64,000 nt of DNA from Diphasiastrum complanatum (lineage: Eukaryota; Streptophyta; Lycopodiopsida; Lycopodiales; Lycopodiaceae). Position 1 is the stretch's first letter. Every line of letters begins with the position of its first letter. The stretch lies in assembly GCA_029204225.1 (NCBI GenBank), contig CM055105.1:10430551-10494550 (forward strand), read 5' to 3'. The notes beneath the pieces are model-generated. The model did no database searches and was not told the DNA's origin. It saw only the letters and a list, made by a program, of their open reading frames with translations. Shown in pieces: positions 22,807 through 37,000 of this stretch. The translations under genes were made by a program, and so were the position numbers.

Positions 22807-23805
22807 CTCCCTCTTGAATGTTGCAACCTTTGTTGTGTTTGTTTTGTCCCATTGCGTTTTTTTGTTTTGTGAATAGTGGTTTGTCAAGCGGCTTCGTGAG
22901 GAAATCTGCAACCATGTCCTTTGATTTTATGTATTGGACTTTCAGCTCTCCTTTCGAGATTAGACTCGAATATGATGGTACTTCAGAGGTATATGTTTTG
23001 TCTTTGAATGGAAGACAAGATCTTGGGACAGATATATGGCACTCTCAGAATCCATCATCGTCGTGCATGGTTCTTCTTGTTGTATGCCAATTGCCTCTAG
23101 CATCATCTGTAACCATGCTACCTCGTTCATCATCTTCGAAGCTGCAACATACTCAGCTTGGCACGAGGATTGAGCCACCAATGTTTGTTTCATGCATGTC
23201 CAGTTGATTGCTGCTCCGCACGCTATCGAACACCCTCTTGTCATAGACTTGTTGTTGTCTTTGTAGCTCACCCAACTTGCATCACTGTAGTGTTGCAGCT
23301 CGAATTATTTTTCTTCTTTTTCTACTTTGTAGGTCAATCCCATATTTTGGGTGCCCTTCAAATATTGCAGTATTCTTTTTGCGATTTGCCAATGCGCCAT
23401 GCTAGAATTCAAAGAGAATTGGCTCAATGCATAGACTGGGAAGGCTAAGTCAGGTCTGGTACAGATTGTGAGGTATATCAGACTACCGATCAAGTTTTGG
23501 TATGGTATACCTTCCATTTTCTGCCTCTCCTCATCAATATTCGGGCAGTCCTACTTTGTGAATCTACCTCCAGTTACCATTGGTGTGGCTTTTTCTTTGT
23601 AGTCCATCATTCGGTACTACTTTGGCACCTTTTCGGTGTATTCCGATTGACTCAGATGCATTACTCCTCTGATTCGATCTCTTCTGATCTGCAGCTCAAG
23701 GTATTTTGTTGCTTCTCCCAGATCAATGATTTCATAACTTTTAAAAATCTGACTCTTCATTTCTTTGGTCAGCGTCAAAGAGTTTCCTATCATCAGGGAG
23801 TCATC
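22807..23805 (-). pseudogene. pol: Copia C: RT-RNase H fragment (F family)
   Basis: From DDSLMIGNSLTL at 23805 to MVADFLTKPLDKP near 22915. RNase H motifs YSDASWVS, QAEYVAASK and DSESAIYL are present. It has the stop in KEEK*FELQ and residues such as YKDNNKSMT and NEVAWLQ in common with the fragment at 61846-63113, but not with copia G. The upstream edge is cut within the catalytic FLDD box and joins the LTR of gypsy J. Confidence 0.8.
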
Positions 23806-24248
<443 letters not shown>

Positions 24249-24249
24249 G

Positions 24250-24266
24250 TGGCGCGTTGTCGGGGA
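24250..24266 (+). other. Primer binding site of J (tRNA-Asp-like)
   Basis: TGGCGCGTTGTCGGGGA, close to the TGGCGCCGTTGCCGGGGA primer site of Athila/Tat gypsy elements. Confidence 0.7.
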
Positions 24267-24769
24267 GCACCACACATTTGCTTCACCGCATAGTTTTCTT
24301 AATCTCTTCCTCTCTCTCCCTCTCTCTTTTATTCTCTCTCACCATTCTTTTTCACCTAAAAAATTGAAATTTTTGGGGTTAGATTAATGTGAGTTAGTGT
24401 TAGTTTTGTTATTTTTTTGAGATTTTGCCATTTTTGTGTTGATTTTTTGTTTGAAAGTGTTGTAGGGAGAGATTGTGAGGTGGGAGGATCAATCCAAGCA
24501 CCCAATCCCTTCGTTAATCCATAAAAATAAAAATAAAAACTTAAAATCTGTTTTTGGAGAGAAAAAGAGAGGCAAAATCTCATCAGATTTTGATTTCTCA
24601 AAAACCAGTGGGCATGAACCTTTGCATGACTGGCAGCAGCTCCAGGGTACTGTCCCAGACCTGCATAGAAGCCTGTGAGGGATAGTTCCCATTGAATTTT
24701 GAAAAAACAGAGAAAAACCCAAAAAAATTCAAAAGTCCTTTGTAAAAATAAAAAGAAATTCAAAACTCA

Positions 24770-26100
24770 AAACTAACCTTTGCAGAGCTCTCTGAAGTTC
24801 CATCTCACTAAGACAAGGACACAGAGAAGTCTGCGAGAGTTAGATCTCAAAAAAAGTGCTCTTGTGAAGGTTCCCAAGAGCAAAAAGTGGCTTAGAACCT
24901 TCTCAGACAACAAATTTTTGAGTTTCCTTGGGAAGTAATCTTTGCAGAGCTCTCTGAAGTTCCATCTAACTGAGACCAGGACATAGAGAAGTCTGCGAGA
25001 GTTAGATCCCAAGAAAAGTGCCCCTGTGAAGGTTCCCAAGAGCAAAAAGTGGCCTAGAACCTTTTCAGACAATTTTTTTTTTCAGTTTCCCCAGAAAATA
25101 ACTCTTGCAGCTTGGTAAGCAGGTGGATCTGACTCAGATACAAGCACATACTAGCTTGCGAAGATTACTTCCCAGAAAATCTCAAAATTTGGCCAAAAAA
25201 CCCCAAAAAAATGCACGTTTTTCAATATTTTTTGAGTTTTCTTGGAAAGTAACTCTTGAAGCATGGTTATCAAGTGAATCTGACCTAGATACAAGTGAAT
25301 ACCAGTCTGCAAGGGTTTGTTCCCAGAAAATCTTAAAATTTTGCAAAAACACCCCAAAAAAATGCACTTTTTTTAGTATTTTTGAAGTTTTCTTGGGAAG
25401 TAGCTCTCTCAACTTGGTGAGAAGGTGAATATAATTTAGATACAAGTGAATACCAGTCTGAGAGGGTTTTTTTTCCAGAAAAGCTTAAAATTTTGCAAGA
25501 AAACCCCAAAAACATGCACTTTTTTCAAGATTTTTTGAGTTTTATTGGAAAGTAACTCTTGCAGCTTGGTGATCAAGTAAATATAACTTAGATAAAAGTG
25601 CATACCAGTCTGCAAGGGTTTTCTCCCAGAAAATCTTGAAATTTTGCAAAAACACCCCAAAAAAATGCACTTTTTTCAGTACTTTTGAAGTTTTCTTGGG
25701 AAGTAACTCTCTCAACTTGGTGAGAAGGTGAATATAATCTAGATACAAATGCATACCAGTCTTGAAGGGTTTTTTCTTAGAAAATCTTAAAATTTTGCAA
25801 AGAAACCCCCAAAAAATGCACTTTTTTCATGATTTTTTGAGATCTGCTGGAAAATAACCTTTGCATATAGTTTTATGGATATATATAACCTAGATCTAGC
25901 TACTGTGAAATTTTTGTGAAGATCCAATGGTTAGACTTTGAAATACTTAAGAAAAAGTGCCAAAAAAATGCCAAAAAACTGAGTTTTTTCAAGGTCCTAA
26001 CAAATCTGTCCATCAAGAACTCTTGCAGAACTCACATTGTCTAGAAATGGTCCAGATACAGCTACTATAGGAAGGTTGAAGGTTAGATTCACTCAGATCT
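24770..26100 (+). repeat. Tandem array (~151-160 bp units) in J leader
   Basis: Units start near 24770, 24922, 25083, 25235, 25387, 25538, 25689 and 25839, with a diverged ninth near 25990. Each has TTTTCTTGGGAAGTAACTCTTG-like, AGATACAAGTG, CAGTCTGCAAGGGTT and CCCCAAAAAAATGCAC-like words. The first two units are a subtype with GAGCTCTCTGAAGTTCC. Similar minus-strand open frames in every unit are by-products of the repeat. Confidence 0.8.
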
Positions 26101-26543
26101 GAAGAAATTTTAACAAAAAAAAAAAACCACAAAAAACCAAGAAAAAGGGCTGAAATCACACTATTAGCCAACTGAAACTGATCAGATCTTGTCAAATCTA
26201 GGTTGCAATCACAATATCCATCAAGATCCAACATCCCTGGACTGAATCAAGTGAATGAACCTCAGATCAAGCTGATTTGTTCCCTCCACATCAACCACTA
26301 TCCATCCATCATTCTTTTGTCCCATCTCTATTCCATCTTGAACTATCTCCATCTTTGCTAGATAAATCCATTTTTGTTTCTATTCTCATCCATACTGATC
26401 CACCGTTTATCGATTCTCTTGTCTTATTCTTCTTCTCCATCTCCCAAAAAAAAAATAAAAAAACGGTTGGAACACCAGAGTCATTGAGCAAACCTTGAAA
26501 CAATTCACCAACCAGCTACTTTGCGACATTCTAGTGCTGAACT

Positions 26544-27672
26544 ATGGAGACCACCAATGCAAGATTATCTAAACTAAAAAAGTTCCCTAATGAAAGAATC
26601 CGAGACTACACCCATCGAATCGTCCAATTAGTGAAGGATTGTTATCCACCGATTCCTGAACAGATTGTCATGGCAAAATACTATGCTAGACTACCCAAAG
26701 GATCAGATCTGGTATGGCAAAATTAGCATCTTATGCGTCACCTGTACAACTCTGTAAGGATGCTGCCATGATGGAAATATCACAAGGGATGAGGGATTTT
26801 CCCTATCGCTTTGATGAATCATTAGATGGGAAATCAGAGGAACAAAGGTCAACAACGAACAATGATCCAACTAGAATGGGAACTTGTGGGAGGCAAAAAA
26901 GTGTAGCAAAGTCAAGCAGATCAAGTACAGCGGAAGACCAAGAACTTTGCACTTCAAGTTCAGGCTGTCATCAAGCTTATGCTCGCACAGTCAGTTCTCT
27001 TGAAAATGACAATTGTACCTTCTACTTTGGAGATCATCCAAGTACCAAGTGTCCAATCACGAATCCGCGCTTATTAAAAGGACAGAATACAAAGCAACAA
27101 GTTCATCGACGACAAGATCCAGTAGTTCAATGGTCAGAAGTAGAATCAAGCCAACAAGGAGCTCAAAGGATGGATGTCTGATAAACCCACCTGACTCACA
27201 AGCTTCTTCAACAACCAGTGGCAAGGTAGAAGTTTTGGTTATATCCTCTTGCATGTCACCGAACTCAATGGAGGACCATAACAACCTACCAGTCTACTTT
27301 GTGGAAGATCCTAAGGGGAATCTATTACCAGTGTATGCTTATCAACTTAGAGGCGATGGTGTATTGCACTCAATAAGATGCTATGGATGCGGAGGGAAAC
27401 ACCGTCGTGCTGAATGTCCACATCGAGGGGATCCATCAACATTTGATCCCTCATGTTCACAATGTGAAGTTAATCATCCATGCCGAGATTGCCCGATGAA
27501 AAATTCACAAATAGCCAGGAGGCATTATGCCTATGTAGACCGACATGCACTTGTGGTGACCCTTCCACCTCGAATGCACTATAAAAGAAAAATCTTGGTG
27601 CCATCGGGTTATGAAACGAGTGACGAAGAGGACAATCTGGTAGAAGTCCCAAAGATACCCTCGGGCAAATAA
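26544..27672 (+). pseudogene. gag: Element J gag remnant with variant zinc knuckles
   Basis: The capsid-like N-terminal part (26544-26726) reads RLSKLKKFPNERIRDYTHRI and PPIPEQIVMAKYYARLPKG, typical of Retrotrans_gag, then meets a TAG and frame changes. Three knuckle-like units follow: CTFYFGDHPSTKC near 27015 (second Cys replaced by Tyr), CYGCGGKHRRAEC near 27380, and CSQCEVNHPCRDC near 27454. All have the spacing C-x2-C-x3-H-x4-C, one residue shorter than the usual CCHC. The three open frames are in different phases, so gag is broken. No protease or RT follows. Confidence 0.65.
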
Positions 27673-28429
27673 GTAAAACCATCATAGAATACAGAGATGG
27701 TAGAATCTATCATGCTAATGGTAACTACGAAAGTCAAGAAATTGGCATCTGATGAAGTCCAAAGGATTTTACAATGTCTCTTGGCGCAATCACTACAAAG
27801 AATTCTTAATGATGAATTACCAAGGGGTTAGCACCAACAGAGCAACTTGAAGGCAGTTCAACACAAGATCCAAGGAATAATGCCATCACGCAGCCTTCAA
27901 TGAGAAAGTGCAATGACCAAAGAAAGACTAAAGTTGATGGTTGTCCCTCAATGAGCAAGATTCAACCAACACCAAACCCGGGTATATACATTCTCAAAAG
28001 GCCAAATCTAGGGAATCCAAGCCCAATTAGGCCTCCAGTCCACAACACCTTGTCCTCAATCTGTAAGACTGACTACAAAGGAAAGTCGTCAGGTTCAAGC
28101 ATACCACTACTTGGATCGACAAAGTAGTCAAACGAGCACGTCGTATCCACATTGCGAATTGGGAGAGCCTATGACTTTGGAACCAGTTGCGCCAATCTAT
28201 GAGGATCCAGTTTTATCTTGGGATATCTAAACATCTGCATGTCATCAAAATTGAACCTATCTAACTCAAATCCGAGCTACACTAGAAGGATATGTGCTCA
28301 ATTCACACTCCTTATATATACAGCATGAGATCTAGTGGAAATCATCATGGACATGACCCTAAACTCGAGATAGGAAGATAATATTTTGATAATCTTCACA
28401 CCCTCCCGTCTATCAACAAGGGTTAGATC
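27673..28429 (+). other. J region after gag, non-coding
   Basis: Stops in all frames. 28226-28295 matches 32659-32730 (ATCTAAACATCTGCATGTCATCA, here split as ATCTAAACATC and TGCATGTCATCA), a short repeat of unknown origin. Confidence 0.4.
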
Positions 28430-29172
28430 ACTGGATAGGTACCTAGCTATGCATAGATGCTAATTTTAGTTAGTTTCCTACAACCACTAACACTACCCTT
28501 CTTTAATTACTCTTTTACACTAGCATTCATCATGCTTTTGGGTGAAGGGAAAGGATAGAAAAGAAGAGGAAGAGAGAAGAGAAGAGAGGAAGAGAGAGAG
28601 ATGAGATGGAGGTTAGCTCAAATGCTCAACGTCATTGCTTATGGAGAAGCCTTAACTAATCACAAACAAGAAGCATGGAAAACATGGAAATAACAAGCAA
28701 TCATAACAATAGCATAAGCAATATTGATTAGCAAATGAGAATGCTTGAGCTCTCAAAATAGTAGAGTCTCCTCCTCTCTATTAGGCATCCAAATAGTGTA
28801 CAAATGGTATCTTTTTATAAAATGGGAAAGGCCCTTGCCCCTCAATCCTATTGGCTAATATTCACATTGATCCTATCCATTCATCTTGGACCCAACTTGA
28901 TCCAAGGGTCCACAAAAAGTACATTGGAAGTCACGAGATTTATGTGGGTCCAAAATTGGACCCAACTCTAAAAAGTAAACTCTAAGTTTAAAATTGACTT
29001 TGGGTCTCAAGTTTTATTTTAATTACAAGGGGCCCAAGTCTATTATTTTATTTACAACTTAACTTGCGTGCTCATTGGGCCATGGGCTTATACTCGCAGG
29101 ATGTCATGCCCTCGCAACACATTTTATTGGACGATTTTATTTATTTACACTTTGTTTGGAATACCCCCAACA
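28430..29172 (-). repeat. LTR of gypsy-type family K inserted in J
   Basis: Read from 29172: TGTTGGGGGTATTCC, then the same order of words as 48679-49462 (AAGTGTAAATAAATAAAAT, TGTGTTGCGAGGGCATG, GATCTAACCCTTGTTGA). The inner end is only approximate, and no clear target duplication was found. No K coding sequence accompanies it here. Confidence 0.65.
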
Positions 29173-30407
29173 GGACCCACAACTGAAGTAGTGATGCTAG
29201 CCGGTTTTGCCTTTTGTTGCATAGCTGCTAATCCGGGAAGGTGTGGTGCTTGATTTTCTATCCTTTGTGCTATTGATCATCCTGATCTTAGATTCATCCG
29301 ATGGTTGGTTCCAAAGTGATTGGATCTTGCTTATACAGTAGAATGCAGTCTGGATCTCTAAGGATTTGATCAATCTGATTGACCGAAAGTGAATTAGGCC
29401 CTTTACAATGGTTTTTCCTTGATAACTTTTTACTCCTTGCAATGATTGACCTGAGATTTTGACAGTAGCTGGAGCTGATGTAGATCTTTCCACTGATATA
29501 GTCTGCCAGGGTTCTCTTGTGTGAGGGTTGGCTGTGCGAGGCTAGCTATTTTTGTAGGTAAAAAACTTGATATCTTTCATATCTCTAGGAAGTAGTTCTT
29601 ACGAGACTCACAATAGCTAAATCTGGGTCAGATCTCACTATAGAAATCTCTACGAGAGTTAACTCTCTCAAAAAGTGAAAATTTCATTGTCTGCGAGGGT
29701 CCAGAACCACTTTTTTGGCTTGACCTTCGCCAGATCTTTACACTACCTCTCGCAGGCTTCATCACTGATGTAAATTGACATTTTGAATCGATTGAGAGGG
29801 TCTGCAAGAATTCTTACTGAAAGGAGTTGCTGGATCTTCGCAAGTTTTTCTGTGTCCTAGTCTCACTAAGATGGAACTTTAGAATCCTCTGCAAAAGTTC
29901 TTGACCACTGGAACTGAAAAATTTGCTGTCGGCAAGGGTTCACTGGTACTTTCCCATTTTTTTTTCATTGGGAACTCTCGCACAGGCACTTAGACATCAA
30001 ACTAACTCTCGCAAGTTCTTCTGTGTCCTAGTCTCACTGAGATGGAACTTCAGAGGGCTCTGCGAGAGTTCTTGCTGAATTCACACGTGTGGGACACCCT
30101 ACACATGTATTTTTGATCTCCTAAGCACAATAACACCATAAAGATCAGAGTAATGTCTCAGCTACCCAATTGTTGATGAACAAGGTCATTCAGAATGGCC
30201 ACCAGACCCTTATGGATATTATTGATAATCTAGCCAGTTTTATGGCTGATCATCCACTAATAAAGCCTCAGGTTTTATGTAAGTGAATTCTATCCACGCT
30301 TTTCCTAAAGCACCCATGTCCCAGCAATAAAATACCGACAACAGTGCCCCTTCACAACAGTTGCAACCTAGTGCCGAGGGACCGGCACTACTTTGGGCCG
30401 TGGACCC
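29173..30407 (+). other. J 3' non-coding region with inverted units
   Basis: From about 29560 to 30075 the sequence contains reverse complements of the leader units: for example GTGTCCTAGTCTCACTGAGA at 30024 is the inverse of TCTCACTAAGACAAGGACAC at 24803. It ends with a perfect hairpin at 30370-30389. Confidence 0.65.
30370..30389 (+). other. Conserved hairpin before J 3' LTR
   Basis: AGTGCCGAGGGACCGGCACT: 7-bp perfect stem, 6-nt loop, 18 bp before the LTR. The identical 20-mer is at 48641-48660 before the K LTR. Confidence 0.8.
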
Positions 30408-31234
<827 letters not shown>

Positions 31235-32733
31235 AGAACATAACTAAATCTAATCCTACTGGAATCACAGATCAAGAACACAACATCTAAATAAAGCAAA
31301 TGAAAATCCTATAGAGTGCTTGTTACAATTGTCACTCAACACTTGTAATAAAAACTCCTCAGGGAGTCAAGAACAGGGAAGCATCAAAACTGAGTGGATC
31401 AGCCTCCAAGCCCTTCACATCTACCTGGTACTAATCCCAAACCAAACCTTAAGAGAAGAATCAACAATAATCACATTCATACATTAGTACCCAAACTAAA
31501 TGCATGAAGATGGAGCATGGAAGAGAATCTAGGATGAAAGATCTTCAATAAACATTTCAGCAACAATACAATACACAGTACATGTTATGGATCTCATGGA
31601 GCATGCTACTATTTGTGCACACAAAGAATGATCCCCATTCTATAACATTTTGAGCTCCACCTCTTGACTAGTGGGTGAATCTCATTCTATTATCTTTTGG
31701 GTTCCACCTCTTACACATTATTAGGAGGCCTTTTTATTAAAAATACAACTCAAGTTGAGAGAGCCTAAATTACTAGCTCCCACATGGTTTTCCATCTTTT
31801 GGGAATTACCATGGGGCTCACAGTATATGCACTTAGTAGTTTTCATGGGGAATTACCATGGGGCTCACAGTATATCACTAGTAATTTTCATGCTCTTAGA
31901 CTCGGCTCTCAACGTCCTCCACTGGAAATCCTTTTGGGTGAAGAGGCACTGCATCGACATGTCAGGGGCATGGCATCAACTAACATTATCCTCTCCCTAT
32001 AGTATTGTAGAATCCACTACAATGCCTCAACTTTGATGCTTGGTTCTTGGAAAGACATGGATTAACGTTTGTCTACATAAAATTGTAGGGTCAAATATCT
32101 CACGTAGTATAGCCCTTGTGAAGTTTTTAGCACGTGTGAACTTCACCACACACCCTACAGGATCTTACTGAGGTGTTGTGATTGCACAAGATTGATCAAA
32201 GAACAGTATGCTTGAAAAATCTAAGGCAAGAGCACAATAGCATACATTTGATGAAAAAATCTAACTCTTCACTATGAGAAAATGAATATCAAAAATAATT
32301 CTAAGTGTTCAGTATGGAGAAAAGAGATTTCTCTAGGGTAGAGAGAGAAAATTATACATAGAAAACTCGGGTAGAGAGAGAATGAGTCCAAACACCAAAA
32401 TTTCACAATGTGGCAAAACATGCCCAGCTTTTCCTACATGAGAGAGACTTGAACTCCTACAATGGAGTTGCATGGAAAGTCCACTTAACTGAACTGATTC
32501 ACCTACCAGAGATCCACATGTGTAACTACATGCATGTATGTTGCATGTACTGCATGTCAACTCATAAAATTGCCTAGACTTGTGTAGATCATAGAAACTA
32601 CTTTGATGTTGCATGCACTGATTGCATGTGGCTTGCATGCATACAGTAAGACTTTGCATGCTATCTAAACATCTGCATGTCATCATAATTGAACCTATCT
32701 AGCTCAAATCTGAGCTACACTAGAAGGATATGT
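31235..32733. other. Unassigned spacer
   Basis: No ORF with a recognisable domain. A 49-bp direct duplication (GGGAATTACCATGGGGCTCACAGTATAT, two copies starting near 31800 and 31849; written out as GGGAATTACCATGG and GGCTCACAGTATAT) is present. ATGCATGT-rich DNA lies at 32520-32660. The right end repeats 28226-28295. Probably old LTR material. Confidence 0.4.
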
Positions 32734-33202
32734 GTTGCATTGTTGAGGGATCTCCAAGATTCCAACCCTAACTTGGTAGGGATGAAAGATCCACCACAAT
32801 TAGCATTAGGGATAGGTTTAGGGCTACTCATACCTGCCCAAAACCGTGATGGATCATGTATATATAGGTGATGATATCTCACCAGAATCAATCAAGCAAT
32901 TTCATGTTTTTTCTCTCATAATGGTGCAATTGCTCTCTATGTTCATAATTGTTTGAGTACTTGTGATTACTAATGATTATAGGATTGAATGTAGGTTTGG
33001 TGTACAGTACTCAGACTATGGGAGGCCGTACTTTCACACGTGTGAAGCCTTCTTCAAGGATTTGGGCCATTTAGTGAGGTTCAAGCATAGATTTTTGATG
33101 GATTTTGATGGTTCAACTTGTGCTAATCTTATGAAATCATAATCTATTGTTTCCCTCATCATTTCAAGTGTTTTAGGATCCTTATTTGCTGTAATTTTTA
33201 CA
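32734..33202 (+). repeat. 5' LTR of A, truncated
   Basis: Lacks the first ~215 bp present at 37988. TATA box GTATATATAGG at 32858-32868. Palindrome TTTCACACGTGTGAAG at 33032-33047, preceded by GTACAGTACTCAGAC and GGCCGTAC. Confidence 0.85.
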
Positions 33203-33215
33203 TGGTATCAGAGCC
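33203..33215 (+). other. Primer binding site of A
   Basis: TGGTATCAGAGCC directly after the LTR end TTTTTACA. Confidence 0.85.
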
Positions 33216-34004
33216 TAAAGGCTGAAATGAGCTAAATCCTTGGTTTTCATTCAAATTGATCACAACTTTTGATCTAAATCTTGTGTAGATTGGATCTTAG
33301 CATCTAGTATTGATTCTAGAACTCAAAGTGAGTCAAATACATTGGAGATTGGTGTTGTGTGACTTCATTTGCAGGTGTTTAGGTGTCTAAAACCAGAGGC
33401 AAAGTTGAATTCAATTCACATTACCAAGATAGCAAGTTTTGCTTGTTCCAAGCATTGATTTCTAAGCAAGTTTTGGAGGTGATTTCATAGAGGAGGCTTT
33501 CTAGCATTCAAGGAGAGGGAAGATCAGAGTTTTGGGACTCTTCAAGGCTGTTCTAAGGTGTAGTAGACACCTCCTAAAGTGATTTAGGTTTAGTCCAACC
33601 ATTGCTTGACTTATGCACCAAATTAGATCAATTTTTCATCAATTTTGATCATTTTTTGCTTGTGATTGGATAGTAGATTGTGTTGCATCCTCATTAAGTT
33701 CCATTTAGATCTTTTACAAGTGATTTTGGAAGTATATTAGGTTGCTGAAATTCACTCTTGATCAGATCATTTGGAAGCTTCAATGTTCTTTACAGAAAGA
33801 GGGGCAATTCTACTAGTATTGTCTACTTCAATCAAGCAAGTGCATTGTTTCTATGATTTGATTTTGCTAGAGATCATTCTTAGATCTTTATAGGAAGTCT
33901 ATTACTGATCTTTTCAGGTCCCTAAGAAGTGGGATAAGGTAGACCTTCAATCAAATCAATAGAAGTAACTTTCATTTGTGTCAAGTCCTTGATTAGGAGA
34001 CTAG

Positions 34005-37000
34005 ATGACATCTATAAATGCATATCTTTTGGATACTAATGAAAGGCTCAACAAAACTAACTATTCCATATGGAAAGTTAGAATGGAATCTATCATGATC
34101 ATGCAAGATCTGATGGAAATTGTAAATGGTAAGGAGGGTGAACCTATTCATCCTCAAGAAAAAGCCAAATACATCAAGAGGTGCAATGTTGCACTACATT
34201 GCATAAAAAAGAATGTTGCAAATGAACTCTTAAGAGAGGTAGGAGATTGCACTTTAGCTCAAGATGCTTGGGAGACTTTGCAAAAGGTCTATGAATCCAA
34301 GAACCAAACTAGAATGTTAGCTTTGAAGAATCAAATCTATAAAAGCTATCAAAAGAAAGGAGAGAGTGCACATACTTTTGTCCTAAGAGTAAAGGAATTG
34401 AACAAAGAGCTAGCCTTTATAGGTGACCCTATCAAGGATGAAGAGCTTGTTCAACTCATATTGAATGGACTAAGCTTTGAATTTGACAATTTGGTTCAGG
34501 GATATACAATTATGGGTAAGCTACCCATACTTGAAGAACTCCAAGGCACACTCATGGCCGAGGAATCAAGAAGGAGCCAAATGCAAGAGAGGATGGATAG
34601 GCTTTCCATCCAAGGTGGAGATGACCAAGCTCTCTTCACCAAAGGCAAAGGCAAGTCCAAAGGCAAAGGATCAACATTCAAGAAGTCTACAAAGTTTGAG
34701 GATCAAGAAGGACCCCCAAAGGCATCTCCATCAACCACCAAAGTCAAGAAGGACAAATCAAAGGTGAAGTGCTACTATTGTAGCAAGATGGGGCATTATG
34801 CCTCGGAATGCTTCAAGAGGAAGCAAGATCAAAGCCAAGCCAACATGAGCAAAGAGGAGGAGGAGGAGAGTTCACATGAGGACTCTCTCATGATGTCCAT
34901 ATTTTCTTCAACAAACTTCAAAGGAGAAGATCCTTGGTGGATTGACTCGGGTGCTAGTTCACACATGACTAGTAAAAGGGAGTTTTTCTCTTCTCTATTA
35001 TCTTATGATGGACCTATAAAGTCTATCTATACAGCAAATGATGAAGCTTGTAAGATTGAAGGAGTTGGTAGCATTCCTCTTTACTTAGGATCTTCCAAAA
35101 AGATCAACATAGAAGGTGTTTTGTACATTCCTACAATAACAAAGAATCTACTAAGTGTTGGCCAAATGGTAGACAATGGTTTCAATGTTGACTTTGCTTA
35201 AAATGAATGTTTCATCAAGAAGAAGGGTAAGATAGTGGCTAAGGGCACTAGACTTGGCAAACTTTATAAGCTGGATGCATTTGTGGATACTAATGTTGTC
35301 ATGTTGGCCGAGAAGAGCAAGATATCTACCTTTACTTTATGGCACAAAGAACTTGGACATGTCAACTCGGGTTCCATGGAGGCTATGATCAAGGAGGAGT
35401 ATGTTTTAGGCCTACCAAGGTCTATTGGGAAGGAAGACAAGGTTTGTGAAGCTTGTGCCTTATCCAAGGCACATAAGAAGGTGTTTCCTAACTCCATCAC
35501 AAAGTCATTTCATCCTCTTTAACTCATACACTCGGATGTGCACATTGCTAGCACCAAATCTAATGGAGGTTCATCCATGTTTTTAACCTTCATTGATGAC
35601 TACTCAAGATATTGTTGGGTGTTCTTACTTTCCTTCAAGTCTCAAGTATTTGATACTTTTGTAAAGTTCAAGTTGTTTGTGGAAAAGCATCATAATCATA
35701 GCATCAAGATTCTTAGAAGTGACAATGGTGGAGAATTCATCTCCAATGAGTTCAAGGCCTTTTGTGAGGAGGAAGGGATCAAGAAAGAGACTTCTTGTCC
35801 TTACACTCCTCAACAAAATAGAGTTGCTGAAAGAAGGAATAGAACATTATGTGAATGTTCTAAGGCTTTAAGATTAGATGCTTGTTTGCCCAAATCCTTT
35901 TGGGGTGAGTCTCTTGTATGTGCAAACTACTTGATGAATAGGGTGTCTTGCAAAGCAATTGAAAGCAAAACTCCTTATGAGATGTTGTATGGAAAGAAAC
36001 CCAATCTTAATCACTTGAAAGTTTTTGGGTGTATATGCTATGTGCATGTGCCATTGGAAACAAGGACCAAGGAGGATCCATCTTCCACAAGAGGGATCAT
36101 GCTTGGATATGCAAGCTCAAGCAAGGGCTACAAAGTCTATCTTCCATCCTTCAACAAATTTGTTGTTTCAAGGGATGTCATCTTTGATGAACATCATATG
36201 CATATGCTTGAAGAAGGCTCAAGTGCTCCAACAATCAAGAAGAAGATGGCCGAGGAGCAAGATCTTGGTTTTGAGGAGGAGCTCATGGAGGAGCAAGCAC
36301 CAAACCCACCTATCACACCAAGGAGATCTTCAAGGGCAAAAGTGGAGCCATCAAGGCTCACATATCAAGGCAAAGGACAACAAGTTGAGGATATCTCATC
36401 CACTTCTTATGCTTTATCTAGTTTTGAAGAACCGTCTAATGTTGAAGATGCATTGAACTCCAAAGAATGGTATAAAGCTATGTTGGATGAGTATGATGTC
36501 TTGATTGAGAATGAAACTTTGTTGCTTGTTGAGAGACCTCAAAGGAATGTAATAGGATGCAAGTGGGTCTTCAAGCTTAAGTTGAATGAAAATGGGAGTG
36601 TTAACAAACATAAAGCAAGATTAGTTGCAAAAGGTTATGCTCAAGAGAGAGGGATAGACTATGAGAAAACTTTTGCACCCGTGGCCAAGATGGTCACAAT
36701 AAGACTAATCATTGCACTTGCATCACATTTTGGATGGATTCTATGTCAAATGGATGTCTCTAATGCTTTCTTGAATGGTTTTTTGGAAGAGGATATCTAT
36801 ATGGAGCAGCCACAAGGGTTCATCAAGCATGGAATGGAGAACAAAGTATGCCATCTCCAAAGAAGCATCTATGGCTTGAAGCAAGCCTCGAGATCTTGGA
36901 ATTCAAGACTACATTGCTATCTTATTTCACTTTCTTTTGTTCAAAGTGAATATGATCCTACTCTTTACATTAAGTTTGATGATGTTGGTATTGTACTTTT

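Noticed and set aside
25151-25754. Repeated minus-strand ORFs with similar proteins (FFGVFLQNFKIFWEK-like)
   Set aside because: They arise from the tandem leader array of J; copies shift frame between units and no domain is present.
24770-26100. CRISPR-like array
   Set aside because: Units are ~150 bp, diverged throughout, with no short constant repeat and unique spacers, and lie in a plant retrotransposon.
32333-32686. Cys-rich minus-strand ORF of 117 residues
   Set aside because: Composition follows ATGCATGT-rich DNA; no motif spacing typical of zinc binding or secreted peptides.
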